A stretch of 64,000 bases of DNA from Botryotinia globosa (GCA_014898425.1 RCSZ01000003.1:2914001-2978000), one strand, 5' to 3'; counted from the stretch's first letter, positions 48,846 to 60,872 are shown. Notes: generated by a model not told the origin, from the sequence alone. A program made the numbers and translations.

Positions 48846-50453
48846 GAGAGAGGATTTATTATAGAAGAAGAATTGGGGGGTGAGGGATATCCACCTGTGG
48901 CGATCTTGCTGAATGTGAAACCTGGCTTCCGGTGGAAGATTGGGGGCGGAAATGAAAATGAAAATGGAAATGGAAATGAAAATGAATCACGGAAAATGTA
49001 TACGACATTCATGAGAAACGGTTGGAGAGAATAAATCACGACATGATAATGAGTGGGATGGATGGAAAAATCGGGTGATAGGAAGGCAGTATAAAAAAAC
49101 ATAGGTATTTCATTTATAAAATTTGTCCCTTCATCACAATTGTACTTTGCCAACTATATATATATCTGTAAAAAGCTCCTAGCTCGGGTAGGTTAATGGC
49201 GCTATATGATTTGATCTGATCTATTATGTGACTGAACTAGCAAGTTAGATTTATAAATTTATAATTGATGAATGAATGAATGAATGAATGAAATGAAATG
49301 AAATGATGGAGTTAGGCGAAAGTGCACGGGAAATAGTGGTGGTTGTGTTATTTTACAACTGTTTTGGTAGGATTTTTTTGTGGATTTTTTTGGATTTTCT
49401 TAATGGCATTTAATTTGTGGTGTTATGAGAAGGGATTTTTAATATGATTTTTAATGTGATCTTGGAGCTGGTGTTGGTGTTGGTGTTGTGGAAATTTTTT
49501 ATGGGTTGTAGTGGGTGGAGGGGGTTTGGTAGATGGTAGATGGTAGATGGTAGATAGTAGAAGGGGATTGGAGGATGTTTGTAGAGATGGTTTTGTGAGG
49601 TTTTGAGAGGGAGGGGGAGGTTGTTGAGAGGGAGGGTTGGAAAGGGAAGGGAAGGGTTTGTTGGATGGAGGGGGGGTGATGAGTGATTGGTGATGGGTGA
49701 TGGGTGATGGGTGATGAGTGATTGGTGATGGGTGATGGGTGATGGGTGATGAGTGATGGGTGATAGGTGATGGGTGATAGATGATAAATGATGGTTGATA
49801 GATAATTGGTGATAAATGATAAGTGATTTGTGATAAATGAGGATTTGTTGAAGTAGTTGGTTAGCTATTTTTTGAGGAGGTTGGAGGAGGTGGTTGATTG
49901 GTTGTGGTATGGAATGTGATATGGACTATGAAATATGAATTATGGACTATGAATTATGAAGGACTGTGGGTTGGTAGTGTGATGCTGGTAAACGGAAAGC
50001 TGACTGTATACATTTATATATGTGTAGGGAGTGAGTGTATGACGGTACTGGACAGCATTTAATCCTCGCTTATGGTCGGTTATTTTGTTTTTCCATAGTA
50101 TGGTTTATGTTATACGATGCGGTACAGCTAAGTAGGTATATATATATAGTTGAACTGTGCATTGAGAGCAGAGATACGGGCTCCAGATCCATCGAGATAC
50201 GGCTAATTTGCATGAAGGATTGAGAACGCGCCAGAATAAAAACCGTATCCTGGTTCTCAGTCCTATATAAACTTCAGGAGGCACTGGCTTACAACTTCTT
50301 TTTTTCTTGAAGTAATAGCATTCAAATTTGATAGTAATATATCTCATCAATAAAGTTCAGAAATACATCGCAGAAATACATCTGACTAACAACTCTCACC
50401 ATCTAAAATAACACCCAAGCCAAACAACAACATCCATTCAATTATTCTTCAGT
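48846..50453. repeat. Purine-rich flank with minisatellites, then BTB promoter
   Basis: No gene. 48955-48985 has GAAAATG/GGAAATG repeats. 49266-49305 has GAAT tetranucleotides passing into GAAAT. 49480-49500 has TTGGTG repeats. 49675-49830 is a long array of TGATGGG heptamers with variants. The plus strand is G/A/T-rich throughout to about 49990. The last 400 bp form the upstream region of the next gene. Confidence 0.65.
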
Positions 50454-51684
50454 ATGAATTGCGGTGAAGAAGAAACACCAACATTCCTAAAATTCCATGT
50501 CCGTCGACAACTTCCAGACATGCGCATCAAACTATTCGGACACACAGAACTACAAGTTCACTCGAGCATTCTGAAGGAACATTCAGACTTTTTCTTCAGA
50601 TTCCTTGATTCCCCAGAAAAGATTGAGTCGGAAGATTCGGAATGGAAATATGACTGGGTTAGTGAGGTAGAAGATGATGGAGAATGGCATCTTGTTGCTA
50701 AACAAAATATGGTAAGTACACTTGTCTAATCTATATCAAAAACTCTAACACATCCCAGCAACCACGTCTCGCCGACAATGTCCTCGGTGACGCAAATGCA
50801 GATATCCAGACCCGAGCATTCTGTTTCATCCTCAATGCGATGTACAGAGTGACAACTGCAATTCAGCCCAAAACATTGGAAGCCATCGTCAAAATGGCAG
50901 ATTACTATCTCTGTCTCCCCATCATCTCCTACCACATCTCCGCCTGCATGTGGACAAACAGCGATCTCCTCGCTCGCAAAATTAGCGAAGAACCCGAGCA
51001 CTTCATCGAGCTCGCCTACACCCTCCGCAACAAAACTCTCTTCCGCGAATGCGCCATCCACATCGCCGGACACATGAAGTTCCAACAATCGGAGCCCCAT
51101 GGTCTCATTCTCTACAATGGAACATTTCCCGGTATTACGAATCCGAAAATCCTTGACGTGCTGAAAACCATGCGTGCGCGTGTCACGGGCCAGCTTCTCC
51201 AAACACAGATGAACGTTTTGAATTCTTGTGCGGGGGATCCGGATTATCTCAAGATTTTAAGTACGTCGATTCCGGATAATATCACAATTCCAGCATATTA
51301 TCGAGGATTGGCTCGGGATCATCGATTGCAGGGTTTGATTGAACGTTTGATGGAAAATCATTTGGTATTTAATGTGAATTCTCTGTTTGAGGCGGGAAGA
51401 TTGGGCTCTGTGGGAGCGGATCATTTTTATTGTGGGACTTTGGATGATGAGGAGTTGCCTGTAAGTTACTTTTTTAACAGATCTTGAGTTATTCTTGGTT
51501 TGAGAGCTTCAAATTTGCTGTGGACTGGGAGAGTTGTATTCCCTTGCAAAGATCTTGATTCTTACAAAGGAATGGCAGAGTTGATACACATGCTAACTCT
51601 AACTTTTAGTGGGATTTATATGAAACAGACGACCTTTCTGAGTTTTCCTCGCCCAGCCCGTCAAAAAAGCGAAGATTAGAATAA
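50454..51684 (+). CDS. BTB/POZ protein with C-terminal nuclear-localisation-like cluster
   Basis: Exons 50454-50711, 50759-51460 and 51610-51684, introns with GTAAGT donors and CCCAG and TTTAG acceptors, frames continuous. The product is 344 aa. The BTB fold starts near residue 20: MRIKLFGHTELQVHSSILK with EHSDFFFRFLDS, the standard D/H-x-L-x-x-x-S-x-x-F pattern, then acidic residues. Exon 2 has TRAFCFILNAMYRV, ADYYLCLPIISYHISACMW and further helices. The last exon encodes an acidic stretch and SPSKKRRLE at the C-terminus, a good match to a basic monopartite nuclear import signal. This gene is closer to classical fungal BTB proteins than the 15-27 kb cluster and has no Cys/His tail. Probably a nuclear adaptor; partners unknown. 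Confidence 0.75.
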
Positions 51685-52391
51685 GAATGCAAATTGACTG
51701 GTAGATGGTCGAGGCTTGCACGAAGCCCATTGAGAAAGTAACTCATCGGGTGATGTTGAATATCGGAACACTAGCATTGTAGATACTCAGTGATTACCGA
51801 CTGAGAGCGGTATAGGGCGGATGAAAGGGAATACTAGAGTACACTTAATCTGAACAGTATTAGCAGACATCTTCCTGTCTCTTTAAAATTGACGTTGCAT
51901 CTGATATCCACCATTGTAACATGTTGATAATAATAGTAATTTAAGTCGCTTTACAAAACGATAAAAAGCTCCAAATGTTCAACATGCAATCAATTGATAG
52001 GTTACTCCAGTCTCAACGACTTTTTTCTCCTCTTGGCCACTAAGATTCAATGACTAGCGAAGCTTTACTTGGAGTAATAAGAATAGAGAAATCGAAGAAC
52101 CACCCGGAATTGAAGAAGTGGGTAACTCTTTTCTTCCTTAGCTGATGCTACAGCCATGATTTCTGAATCGATAGAAATAGGAAGAGCAACCAGAATGACT
52201 TGATTCATCAACGCAACACCGGAAAATTATCAGAGATCTTTTACTAAAAACTTTACACTAATTGGGAGTATCTCACTGAAGATGGTGTTGAATATACAGG
52301 AGACCTTAGGAACTAATATATTTCTCGATAATGATTGTGATAATGCAGACACGTAGTAGTGTACTGTACAACAAATTTCTGCAGAGCAGAC
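51685..52391. other. Spacer before the hAT MITE
   Basis: 3' flank of the BTB gene. No frame or repeat recognised before the target duplication at 52384-52391. Confidence 0.4.
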
Positions 52392-52805
52392 CAGTGTAGG
52401 CAATAGTATACTACAGTGAAACTGTGGCGTATATTAGCATATTGATATTGCAGCTAGTATGTATAAAAAGGAGGTTATACTACTCTCGTATAAATTTATA
52501 TGTCTAAAGAATATAAAATATATATTCCTATTCAAATTAGATTAGAAAAAAGAGATTTTATTCCATTTCTTATTTCAAATTAAATAGAAACCCTTTATTT
52601 CTAATCTGATTTGGATAGGAATATATATTTTATATTGGATTCCAATATTTCAGTATATGCTAATAGTATTGAATAATTAAATGATATTGAATATTTCCAG
52701 TGGTATTAAATTCCATACCACGTATGTATGTATTTCGAAAAAATTCGATACGCACCACTAAACTAACCTGTATACGAAATACGGGAAATACTATTGCCTA
52801 CACTG
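52392..52805. mobile_element. hAT-type MITE with 8-bp target duplication
   Basis: A 414-bp element with perfect 18-bp terminal inverted repeats CAGTGTAGGCAATAGTAT. Both sides carry the same 8-bp flank GAGCAGAC (52384-52391 and 52806-52813). An 8-bp duplication with CAGTG-type ends is the hAT hallmark. No coding capacity, so it depends on a transposase elsewhere. The intact ends and flanks suggest recent movement. The middle holds a second, long inverted repeat (52513-52633). Confidence 0.88.
52513..52633. repeat. Long inner inverted repeat (hairpin)
   Basis: Arms of 36 nt (52513-52548 and 52598-52633) pair at about 34 positions around a 49-nt loop. The arms contain ATATATATTCCTAT and CAAATTAGATTAGAAA. 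It is internal to the hAT MITE and not part of its terminal repeats. A transcript would fold into a long stem. Confidence 0.8.
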
Positions 52806-52813
52806 GAGCAGAC

Positions 52814-54242
52814 TACCTGCGAATCATCCGTGGGTACAAAAACTTTCGCGCAGCATGAGTATCAATTAACAAAGCAAAAAATCAATTTCTTATAATCGCT
52901 CACCACTGCAACTTCGTTGAATCGGCGAGTAGATTTGTCTTTGAATACCCGAATATTATTCGGACCGCACCAAAATATTACATATGTCTTCGACTTATGT
53001 GTGTTTCTTTGAAACCCTCGCTAGAGATTTCGCGAGCGGCGATGCGGTCTACGTGTTGCATCGAAGAGTGGAGAATCTGATCGCTCATGGTAATCGAATA
53101 TTTCGTTCCTTTTCCAGGACTATATCTCTGGATCTGGATTCGTCCTCAATAGACCCCCAAAGACCAATGTTGATGGGCTTAAGCTTCTGTAGTGCCAAGA
53201 AGCATATCCTAGAGTTCAATGGTATTCAAACTGTTGGTTTTGGGCCCCTGACTTATGCGGGGTAGTGTTCAGGATGATTGGGATTATTTCCGGTCATTGA
53301 CATAACCCCAATGTCGTCTTTGAATCCCATCTCTTTTGTCATTGATTTCAATTTCGGATTCTTCAGATTGGAGATGAAAAAGGATGTACAAGCATTCCCG
53401 CAGATGTCGAGATTCCAATTGTAGAAAGTTGACAGCCAGGCCATTATAAATGTGGCAATATAATTCGTCGTGATATGCCAGAATCAAATTTATGACGCAT
53501 GCCCAGAGTGAGTCAAACCAATTGCCCACTGGAGACATCAAAATGAATTCTTGATCATCGAAGTCATCTTAAAGTAAAATTGTTGGTAAGAAAAAGCCAA
53601 CAACAAGCGTGCGGGGTCGATGCGATTCGTTTATATATAGTGTTCTTCTGACGTCTACACTATAAATCCAGAGTCATGAAGACGAATACGTAACTCAGTA
53701 CCATAATTCCGAGAAAAGTTTTCGGAAATTTGTAATCACCTAGTTGGACTCTAGTGCAATTTTTTATTCATTGGTTCGTCAACCGCTTAAACGCTGGTGA
53801 TCTAGTGCAATAATAGGGGGAGCTAAAGGTTTAGGTAACAACTGTTTAAACTGCCGAGGAACACGTAACACGACATTGTGAGAAGTTTTGGGGATAATGA
53901 TATTTCTTTTTAGAAGATAACTATAATTTACATCTTTATTAAGAGTCGCCTTCTATCCCCAAATTATTTTACATTTTCTGGTTTTTTTAAAATATAAAAG
54001 GAGTATTAATGCCGTTTTCTAATGCCGGGTGATAGGCTCCGGATATTAAAAGCCACCGATTCGAAGTAATAACCTAAATATTAGGATGACTGTACGATTC
54101 TGAAACTGAGTATAAGAATTCAATCTTGTCTCTCGTAAAATACGTTAGTATCTTCCTTCCTACTATTTCAATAACAAGCAACAAATACGTCAATGACAAC
54201 ATACTTATCTATTTACATTTAAAATTTGAAATCCTACATCTG
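52814..54242. other. Spacer with unassigned frames
   Basis: Frames at 52984-53265 (plus) and 53253-53541 (minus) cannot be tied to a family. The minus one has plausible composition but no proper start or partner exon. 53930-54000 is AT-rich. Confidence 0.35.
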
Positions 54243-55584
54243 CTAGGTGAGAACCCCACAAACTTTCTGTTCGTGGCGATTTCTTATCACAAAGCAGCGT
54301 CGTCTTGTATCCTCCCTGAGTTCAAAGACGTTGTTCTCGTAGTCAAGGAAAGTCTTACCGAAACCGCCCCTCAATGCACATGACTCTATCACATCACGAT
54401 TCCAATCCATACATTCCCCTTCAGGAGCTTCCCATATACAGAACCCCGAAAGACTATCTTTTGATCGGCCAAGCACGACACCTTCAACGCCAACTTTCTG
54501 ATTGATACTCTCGATTACGGCAAAGACGAAGGCGTCTTGTTTTGCGCGGTAACTCTCATAATAATTGTCCTGGTAATAGGCATCATATCTATAAGTTGCG
54601 TTAACACAACGGTTTTGGGGGTTCGGTAGTTGGGTGATAACTCTTTTGACTCTTCGATACAGGACGAAAGTGAAGAAATTTTTGAGAAAGGTCCAATCGC
54701 CTCGATCGCTTTGGCAGAGGATGATGCGAGAGGTCCGTTCTCTTATCCGGCTTAGATCGTGATAAAACTGCACAGCTCGAATACTGTTGAAGTTGAGGAG
54801 ATGTCGGACTAAATAGTGCAGAACAGTGCTTGTAGTCGGAGCCGATGGGTCACCAGAATATTTCAGTTTTTTTGTGGATACACCCACTATCTACACGTTA
54901 GCTGTTTCATCACCCCGTGGAGGAGATTCATTGACTGACTGCAGAGTAAGCTCTAAGCCGGATACAGCCAATTTTGAATCATTTGATTCCGACTCACATG
55001 TGATACTTAGCGGTGCTTCGTTGACTGTCATGACTCATGAGTCCCGTCATATCTTGAATTTCGTTGCATATTTCGGATGTAGGGCTTCTCAGCTCAGCTC
55101 CGAGCTCATAACTGTTCAGTCTCTCAAATTTATCTAAGGCGTGGGTGTAAGCTTGCCGCTGGCCTCGAAGTGCTTTCAACAGATTTGGACCCTGATCAGC
55201 CGAGCAGAAAGTGCTTCGACCGCAAAAAACAAAAACCATCTCCCTAATTTCAGCCGGCAGTCTCTCGAGAATGCTTTTTTTGGGCTTGGAATCGGTTTCT
55301 CGTTGTTTGAGATCTGGTTCGCTGTTAATGTCCGTAGCTCTTGTTTCGAGATCTTCAAATTCATCAAAGAAATCTTCAAAGTCATCGACGGAATTTTCAC
55401 ATTCATCATCAGAGCAATCAGCGTTGGTAGTTTCGCGACATCTGACTTCCATTCTAGGACTTTGAGACTTCGTATATTCGTGGAGATTCATGTCCGTATA
55501 TTGATTGCGCACCAGGCTATCTGGCAATGGGTCGCAGAGATATCGCATTGTTGAAATATTGGGAGCATCGAAGACTTGAATCAT
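54243..55584 (-). pseudogene. 2EXR/F-box-like gene, apparently frameshifted
   Basis: The first part, 55584 to about 55001 (starting MIQVFDAPN), has an acidic stretch (SVDDFEDFFDEFEDL) and then SILERLPAEIREMVFVFCG, the LP-x-E-I-R hallmark of fungal 2EXR/F-box-like proteins. It ends at a strong donor GTGAGT (phase 2). The second part, about 54885-54243, continues in family style (LVRHLLNFNSIRAVQFYHDL, RTSRIILCQ). No acceptor joins the two parts in frame: the usable AG next to GCTAACGTGTAGATAG leaves the wrong frame unless one base is removed from the A7 run (54866-54872 on this strand). Either the copy is broken or the run is miscounted. The protein would be about 400 residues, of unknown function. 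Confidence 0.55.
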
Positions 55585-56712
55585 GATTGAGAATTGTGCT
55601 TGTTTTCTACAGATGAAAGTAAAGTGCGAGAGCACATATGAATCTATAGATCTTTGTGATGTAGTAGATGAACCGTCTCAAAACCATCTCAACTATTTTA
55701 CTTTAGAAATCTACTATACTCGAAAGTAGTGAGATCTATATCGCGGGGTTGAAAACACGAGTCAAGATTTCCAGAAGTAAATTGATTGTTTTTCCAAACA
55801 GGTTCTCCTAAACATCCTTAAAGGTAGCATGTTGAGAAATTAATGGAATTTGATAAATGAAATGTTGTGAAGGCGCGACGACTTGGAGAATGAAGCGGGG
55901 TGACTGCATAGACAACGCTCGTGCTCATATAAATCAAGACGCAAGCCACCTCACTTTTCGAATGTGGCTCTGCTGTGGCTTACGTCCGCAAAAATGTCAT
56001 CAAAATTCGCTAGAATTACGACATTTTATAATGACGATGAAAGAATACTAGAATGACACTAGATTAACCATCTTCATTATGACAAGTGCAAGTACTTGCA
56101 CGTATAAGTGCAATCAAACGAAAATCTTTGATGTTTGATGTGGTTCTAACAAGCAACTAATACTTCGACTAAACAACAAATAACAAACAACAAAATTTTG
56201 CTAGACTACTCATAAATTCCGAACTAAACACGAGGAGAAGCTTAGCTTAAATGATCGTCCATATAAAATGACTGAACAGCGACTTAAGTAGTTGATAGTA
56301 GATGCCACGTTGGCCTTGTAGTAAATCCAAACATCCTGCTGCAAAATGGTGTCGCTCGTTCGTTCAAGTTTTAAAGCTGTCAAATTTAGCTAGCATTAAA
56401 TTTAGCTAGAAATAGGCATTCAATCGAGGCATCATGGAGACGAGGAAATGAGATCCTGATTATCGACTAAGAAAAGATCCTTACGCGATAGTGTAGAGAG
56501 TAATAATTGATTCAACAGGACCGAGATAGATTGAAATTATCTACCAAGAATACTATCTCAAATCAAATTCTCATCACCACCCAGTCTCAAAGCCTGGGTC
56601 AGTCATGATTGAACAGCTAGCATGTCATCTTTAACTCCTATGCCATAGTGCCTTTATTTCCAGTCGCCCGACAGATCATTCTCCGTCCCCACAATCAATC
56701 ATCAATATGTCA
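55585..56712. other. Spacer
   Basis: No gene supported. A short repeated string AAATTTAGCTAG occurs twice near 56384-56408. Nothing else recognised. Confidence 0.4.
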
Positions 56713-57135
56713 TTAGTTCTCCCCAGAATTCGAGCTTCCGGTGTCCTCTTGCTTGCCCTTCGCTTTCTTCGCCTTGACTCCACCACGATGATTCTTTCTC
56801 TTCGACTTCCCGGTAGCTTGATCGATTCCCTGCTTGGATCTCTGTCCCGAATTTCCTATAGCTCCATGGCTCTTCCAGTCCTCGATAACCTCTTTGAATC
56901 CCTTATAAGTTTGATGAAGGGCTAAGATAAAGAGCCAGATAGTGATCGGTCCAACGAGGACAAGGTATTGCGGGGTGTGTTTCAAGCAGCATGAGAGATT
57001 TTTGAATATGATCGCCATGTATGCGCTACAGCCCACTAGATGATAACCTGTATCTCGAATAGCGACAGTGGTGCGGGATTGAATTCCTGACGAGGACATG
57101 TTTTTGAATGCTCGGATCTTTCGAAGACAGTTCAT
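56713..57135 (-). CDS. Small single-pass membrane protein with Lys-rich tail
   Basis: Single-exon minus frame. The first ATG at 57135 (MNCLRKIRAFKNMSSSG) gives 140 aa. The N-terminal 40 residues are basic. About residues 40-60 (GYHLVGCSAYMAIIFKNLS) are weakly hydrophobic. About 68-86 (YLVLVGPITIWLFILALH) form a clear transmembrane helix. The last 50 residues are Lys/Gly/Ser-rich (GKSKRKNHRGGVKAKKAKGK), probably disordered and cytosolic. No family recognised. The clean hydropathy and strongly basic tail support a real gene, but there is no splice site to confirm it. Confidence 0.5.
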   Translation of the reverse strand: MNCLRKIRAFKNMSSSGIQSRTTVAIRDTGYHLVGCSAYMAIIFKNLSCCLKHTPQYLVLVGPITIWLFILALHQTYKGFKEVIEDWKSHGAIGNSGQRSKQGIDQATGKSKRKNHRGGVKAKKAKGKQEDTGSSNSGEN

Positions 57136-59261
57136 GTTTCTGGTTGATTGTATGAGAAGAAGAGTTGTGGGTTGTGAGTTATCTTTTCGAAAGTTCAATG
57201 AGGTTTTGAGATGAAGAATGACTCGGTAGGTAGTTGAATAGTTATATACTTATTCGTCGTCGAGGTGAGGTTGAGGAGTACGGTCAAGACCCTTGATGCG
57301 AGTTAAGCGAGGTTTCAGGGGCCGTAATTTACGACCACGTACAGAAGATAGAGACTCCACACAGTCAATTCGTGACAGTAGTACTGCTATCATTCATTTT
57401 GGATTTCAAGAACTTTTCGCTTTCAAAATTTTACACTAAATCAACGAAAGCCTTGAAGGACTTGAACTCAGGTGTTCAGGCTGCAGTATACACATACGGC
57501 CTTAGTGGTCCGTATCGTGGCCAAAGCATGATTATCATTACGATATAGATTACACTGGTGAAGTTTGCAATGAGTTAGTCCATTTGTATTGTAAGAGCAG
57601 CTGTGGATGTTTGAATGAGCACGATCATGGTCATGGTTATTCATGAAATCTTCCAATCAACTTGGAATGATTAAACATCTCAGCCACTTGCTGATAAACG
57701 ATATGGAGAACAATTCAGAAATCAACAATCACAAATGTCAGACCGAAGTTTCTGTAGGGCCACTGAAGATTGACGTGCCAAGATATGACACTTTACATCT
57801 TCTATTTCTGTGGGCTTTCCAATCGATGTAATTAGCGAAGAACTTTACTATCTTTGAGATGAGAAGGTAAAATAGTGCCCAGCTGAAATCATGCACACAA
57901 TATCTCCAGTACCAAAGAAATAATGTGTTTTTGAGTTGGATCGTCCTGTTTGTTGCAATAATTCTGAGATCTCATCTGGTGTTGCCAGCAAAGGACCATT
58001 GAATTTTCTTCTGGCTGTGTGACCAGGATTTTTGAACTACTGCCACGAGTCAGTAAGTAGGTTTGGAAAGATTTCGAAAATGGTGCATTGCATTGGACTG
58101 ATGGCTGAGATGGCCGAAAAATGGCAGAGGTGGAAGTCTCAGAGGTTTAAATCTATCTTTGTGTACTATTCGATGCTGGTTGTCACTTTCCGATGCGATC
58201 AAGAGCTTTATTGTCTCGACATTGCGTCTATCTGAGAACTATTCAGGGTCAAGTAAGAACTGCGTCTGATTTTGTGTCATTGAAAAGCTCTGGTTCTCGA
58301 CGATAGAGCTTGTGTGGCCCATATAAAGTGGACTTCTGGTATTATATATTGAGACCCGAGTATATGATTCGTGGGATAAGTACTCTGCGGTAACCCAAAA
58401 CTTGGATCAAGACAAGATAAAGATAAATAAGTAAGATAGGATGCTCAGAGATTACCTAGCCATGCTTCCCTAGCAAACAATCTTTCTAGGCGCAAAAAAG
58501 AATCAAAATAGTCAGGCGACCATAACCCAGCTTCTTTGGAGTGAAGTTATGCCTCGTTGACGTGTCAGTTCAACGACAAATGATTGAAGAGAGCGCGTCA
58601 TTCACCGGCGAAACGAGTCTAGTCTGATATTGCTGTAAAATCATGTGGTTCACTTCCCACGCATTATTTCAGCAACCTACTTTCTCAAAGAGGTATTTCA
58701 CGGATATATTCTTAGCTGGAGTTTGATCTTTCAAATACCATTAATCTACGACGTGCATATTGATACTTTTCAAGTTGCGCTAAACCACATTTATTCTTAG
58801 ACACTGGATAGCATCCTAATGGAAGGATCATATAAAATTCAAGAATTGCAGGAAATTTCTTGAGTGCCATAATTCATACCTACCTTTGGAGTCTCGACAT
58901 AAGAGGTCTAGTTCTCTTACTGAGACATGTATCTGCGGGACTCAGGACTGTTTCTAAACGTATTAATTTCTTAAGCAGAAGAATCGTTGGGTCGATATTC
59001 ACTTTCGAGGACGACTAGCCAATCTCAACAAAAAACGGGATCACGAGATTGCATGCTCATTAACCCATTCATATTCACTCAAAGATGGCGCAGTCTTGAA
59101 AATTTGAATCTCGCTAAGATCACGCACATTTGGAAATATTTCTTATTTAACTATTTCTTCTTGTCGGTACGGTTCAGTTTTCTCCATCTTTCTTACAATC
59201 ACAAACTTTGCGAAGTTTGAAGTCTTCTATATCTACATTTTTTCCATTTAAAACGCTGGTT
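57136..59261. other. Spacer
   Basis: Contains short frames (57643-57831, 58032-58235, 58987-59220) without introns, family motifs or convincing codon use. No repeat recognised until the MITE at 59265. Confidence 0.4.
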
Positions 59262-59264
59262 TAA

Positions 59265-59702
59265 GGGTTCGTTCGGATCGATTTTTTATTTTATTGATGA
59301 AATCTCTAATAATAATAAAATGGCAAGGGATTTGAAATATTGGTATTTGAATGAAGCTAATATATTTGGGGTAATATTGGGACGTGCAAGGTTGAGTTGA
59401 AAATGAAGAAATTGAATTGAAAATGAAGAAGATAACGCTTTTTCTCAAATATATTAGCCCAACTAGACCTCAAAAGCTGTTGTTGGTCATTGTATGAAAA
59501 AGGTTAAGAAAATTTGTTGCATTTATCACTTTAAGATTATTAGACTCAATATTTTATTAAATCTAATATTGCGTTCGGTAAATGCATTTATTTGAACTAG
59601 TATATATTGGGCTTAATATTACATTCGGTAAACACCATATTAGGTCTAATATGTCTAATATATTGGTCTAATGTCAATTTTTTTTTTGATCCGAACGGGC
59701 CC
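59265..59702. mobile_element. PIF/Harbinger-type MITE
   Basis: A 438-bp element. Left end GGGTTCGTTCGGATCGATTT; right end is the reverse complement of GGGCCCGTTCGGATCAAAAA. Flanked on both sides by TAA (59262-59264 and 59703-59705), the 3-bp duplication typical of PIF/Harbinger. No coding frame. Its left 60 bp match the element at 23729, so at least two family members occur in this window. Here decay is mild. Confidence 0.8.
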
Positions 59703-59926
59703 TAAATGTCTCCCACATTTCAAAGAAAAGTAAGTCAACTTTCCAATTTCCATTCGCCATTTCTAAATCATTCAATACGTTTTGAACCACAGCTGATATG
59801 TATATTCACAGGATGCGGATCGCGATGATCGAATTGACCCTGATATATCACCGGTAAGATTCTATCCTCACACACTGTCTCGATCCTTCCCGTCTGCCGG
59901 CCTGTCTCAATCACGCATGGTTTCAA

Positions 59927-60872
59927 GTGAGGTGGAATCACAGTCACCGATCGAATTCGCAGCAATACACCGAGGACATAAGCAATATTTCTATAGGTTC
60001 CTCGGGACCTTTAACCTGCGTACACGGTGCCAGGGGAAGCTTCTCCTTGGAGGATTGTGTGTTTTCAGCTATCATGTTGTGTGCAAAAGTCTATCTTGGT
60101 GTGGAGACCAGATCTGTAATGGGTCTAGGTGGTGGCTGATTTCCTGGTCTGTGTGGCTTTCGGGTCGCCGGGGATGGAGGTACCATTGGGATTCACGACT
60201 TCCCTTCGCACTGTCGCATGGCGAGCGCCAGATTAATTTCCGAGAAGATTTCGCGAGATGCTGGGCGGGGAATTTTTCGTTTCAGTGTGAGATCTTACTC
60301 AGCATGCACATCCGCTGACTTGAGGTTCAGGAACGTTGGATCAGCAGAAAAGAGCTTCTCAAATGGAGAGGCACACATGAGAGCCAGTCACTCAGTTATG
60401 GAAAGAAACTGTGAGTTGACGTCTTTGTCTCCTACTCGCTGCGTGGCAATATCTCTGACTTTAAAAATACAGAGATGCAACTGAGCAAATCCGAGTCATG
60501 CAGAAGCAGCACGACCTCAATATAAGTGAAGTGGGTTTCAAGCATGATATGCAAGATAGAACTCGTCGCCTTGATCTTTCAAGTCAAGTCAAGGCTATGG
60601 ACCGTCAGTTGGAACAAAGATTCAAGTTTGCTCTTCTTAATGCACAAATGGTACGTTCATCTGTCCCGTGTGATATGGCAAATAGAAGAAGACTAACACT
60701 CAAATTCATCCAGATTATCTTAACATTTCTCTGTTTCGTGACTTTCTTTTACATAATATCGCTTTGCAATTCAGATTACTACTATACGCTGTTAGGTTTT
60801 ATGTTGCTCATCCTTCTGGGTACATGCAAGGCTTACCATGACGGGCGGTTGCTACCAAGAATACCTAGATGA
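59927..60872 (+). CDS. Coiled-coil protein with C-terminal membrane helices, 5' part unresolved
   Basis: The 3' half is well supported. Exons 60331-60410, 60473-60650 and 60714-60872 join in frame through GTGAGT/ACAG and GTACGT/CCAG introns. They encode ERWISRKELL, DATEQIRVMQKQHDLNISEV (charged helix), a further coiled coil to LLNAQM, then hydrophobic segments IILTFLCFVTFFYIIS and YYYTLLGFMLLILLG and a basic end. Upstream, a GTGAGA donor at 60287 (44-bp intron) links in frame to ISRDAGRGIFRFS. Further 5' the same frame runs back to about 59927 but meets a TGA at 60137-60139 (GLGGG-stop-FPGLCGF). Either an exon boundary is missed there or the gene carries a nonsense mutation. The start is not determined. 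No family recognised. Confidence 0.45.

Noticed and set aside
48443..49153. 236-codon minus frame overlapping the MFS gene end
   Set aside because: Antisense to a well-supported transporter exon; Ser/Pro/Leu composition mirrors the Ser/Gly/Glu-rich tail on the other strand.
50726..51202. 158-codon minus frame inside the BTB gene
   Set aside because: Antisense shadow of exon 2, whose frame and splicing are well supported.
52984..53541. Opposed frames of 93 and 85 codons
   Set aside because: Overlap each other, neither has a recognised family or splice support; possible debris of a 2EXR-like copy but not demonstrable.
57400..57520. Possible tRNA-like string
   Set aside because: No consistent A-box/B-box pair or cloverleaf could be drawn.
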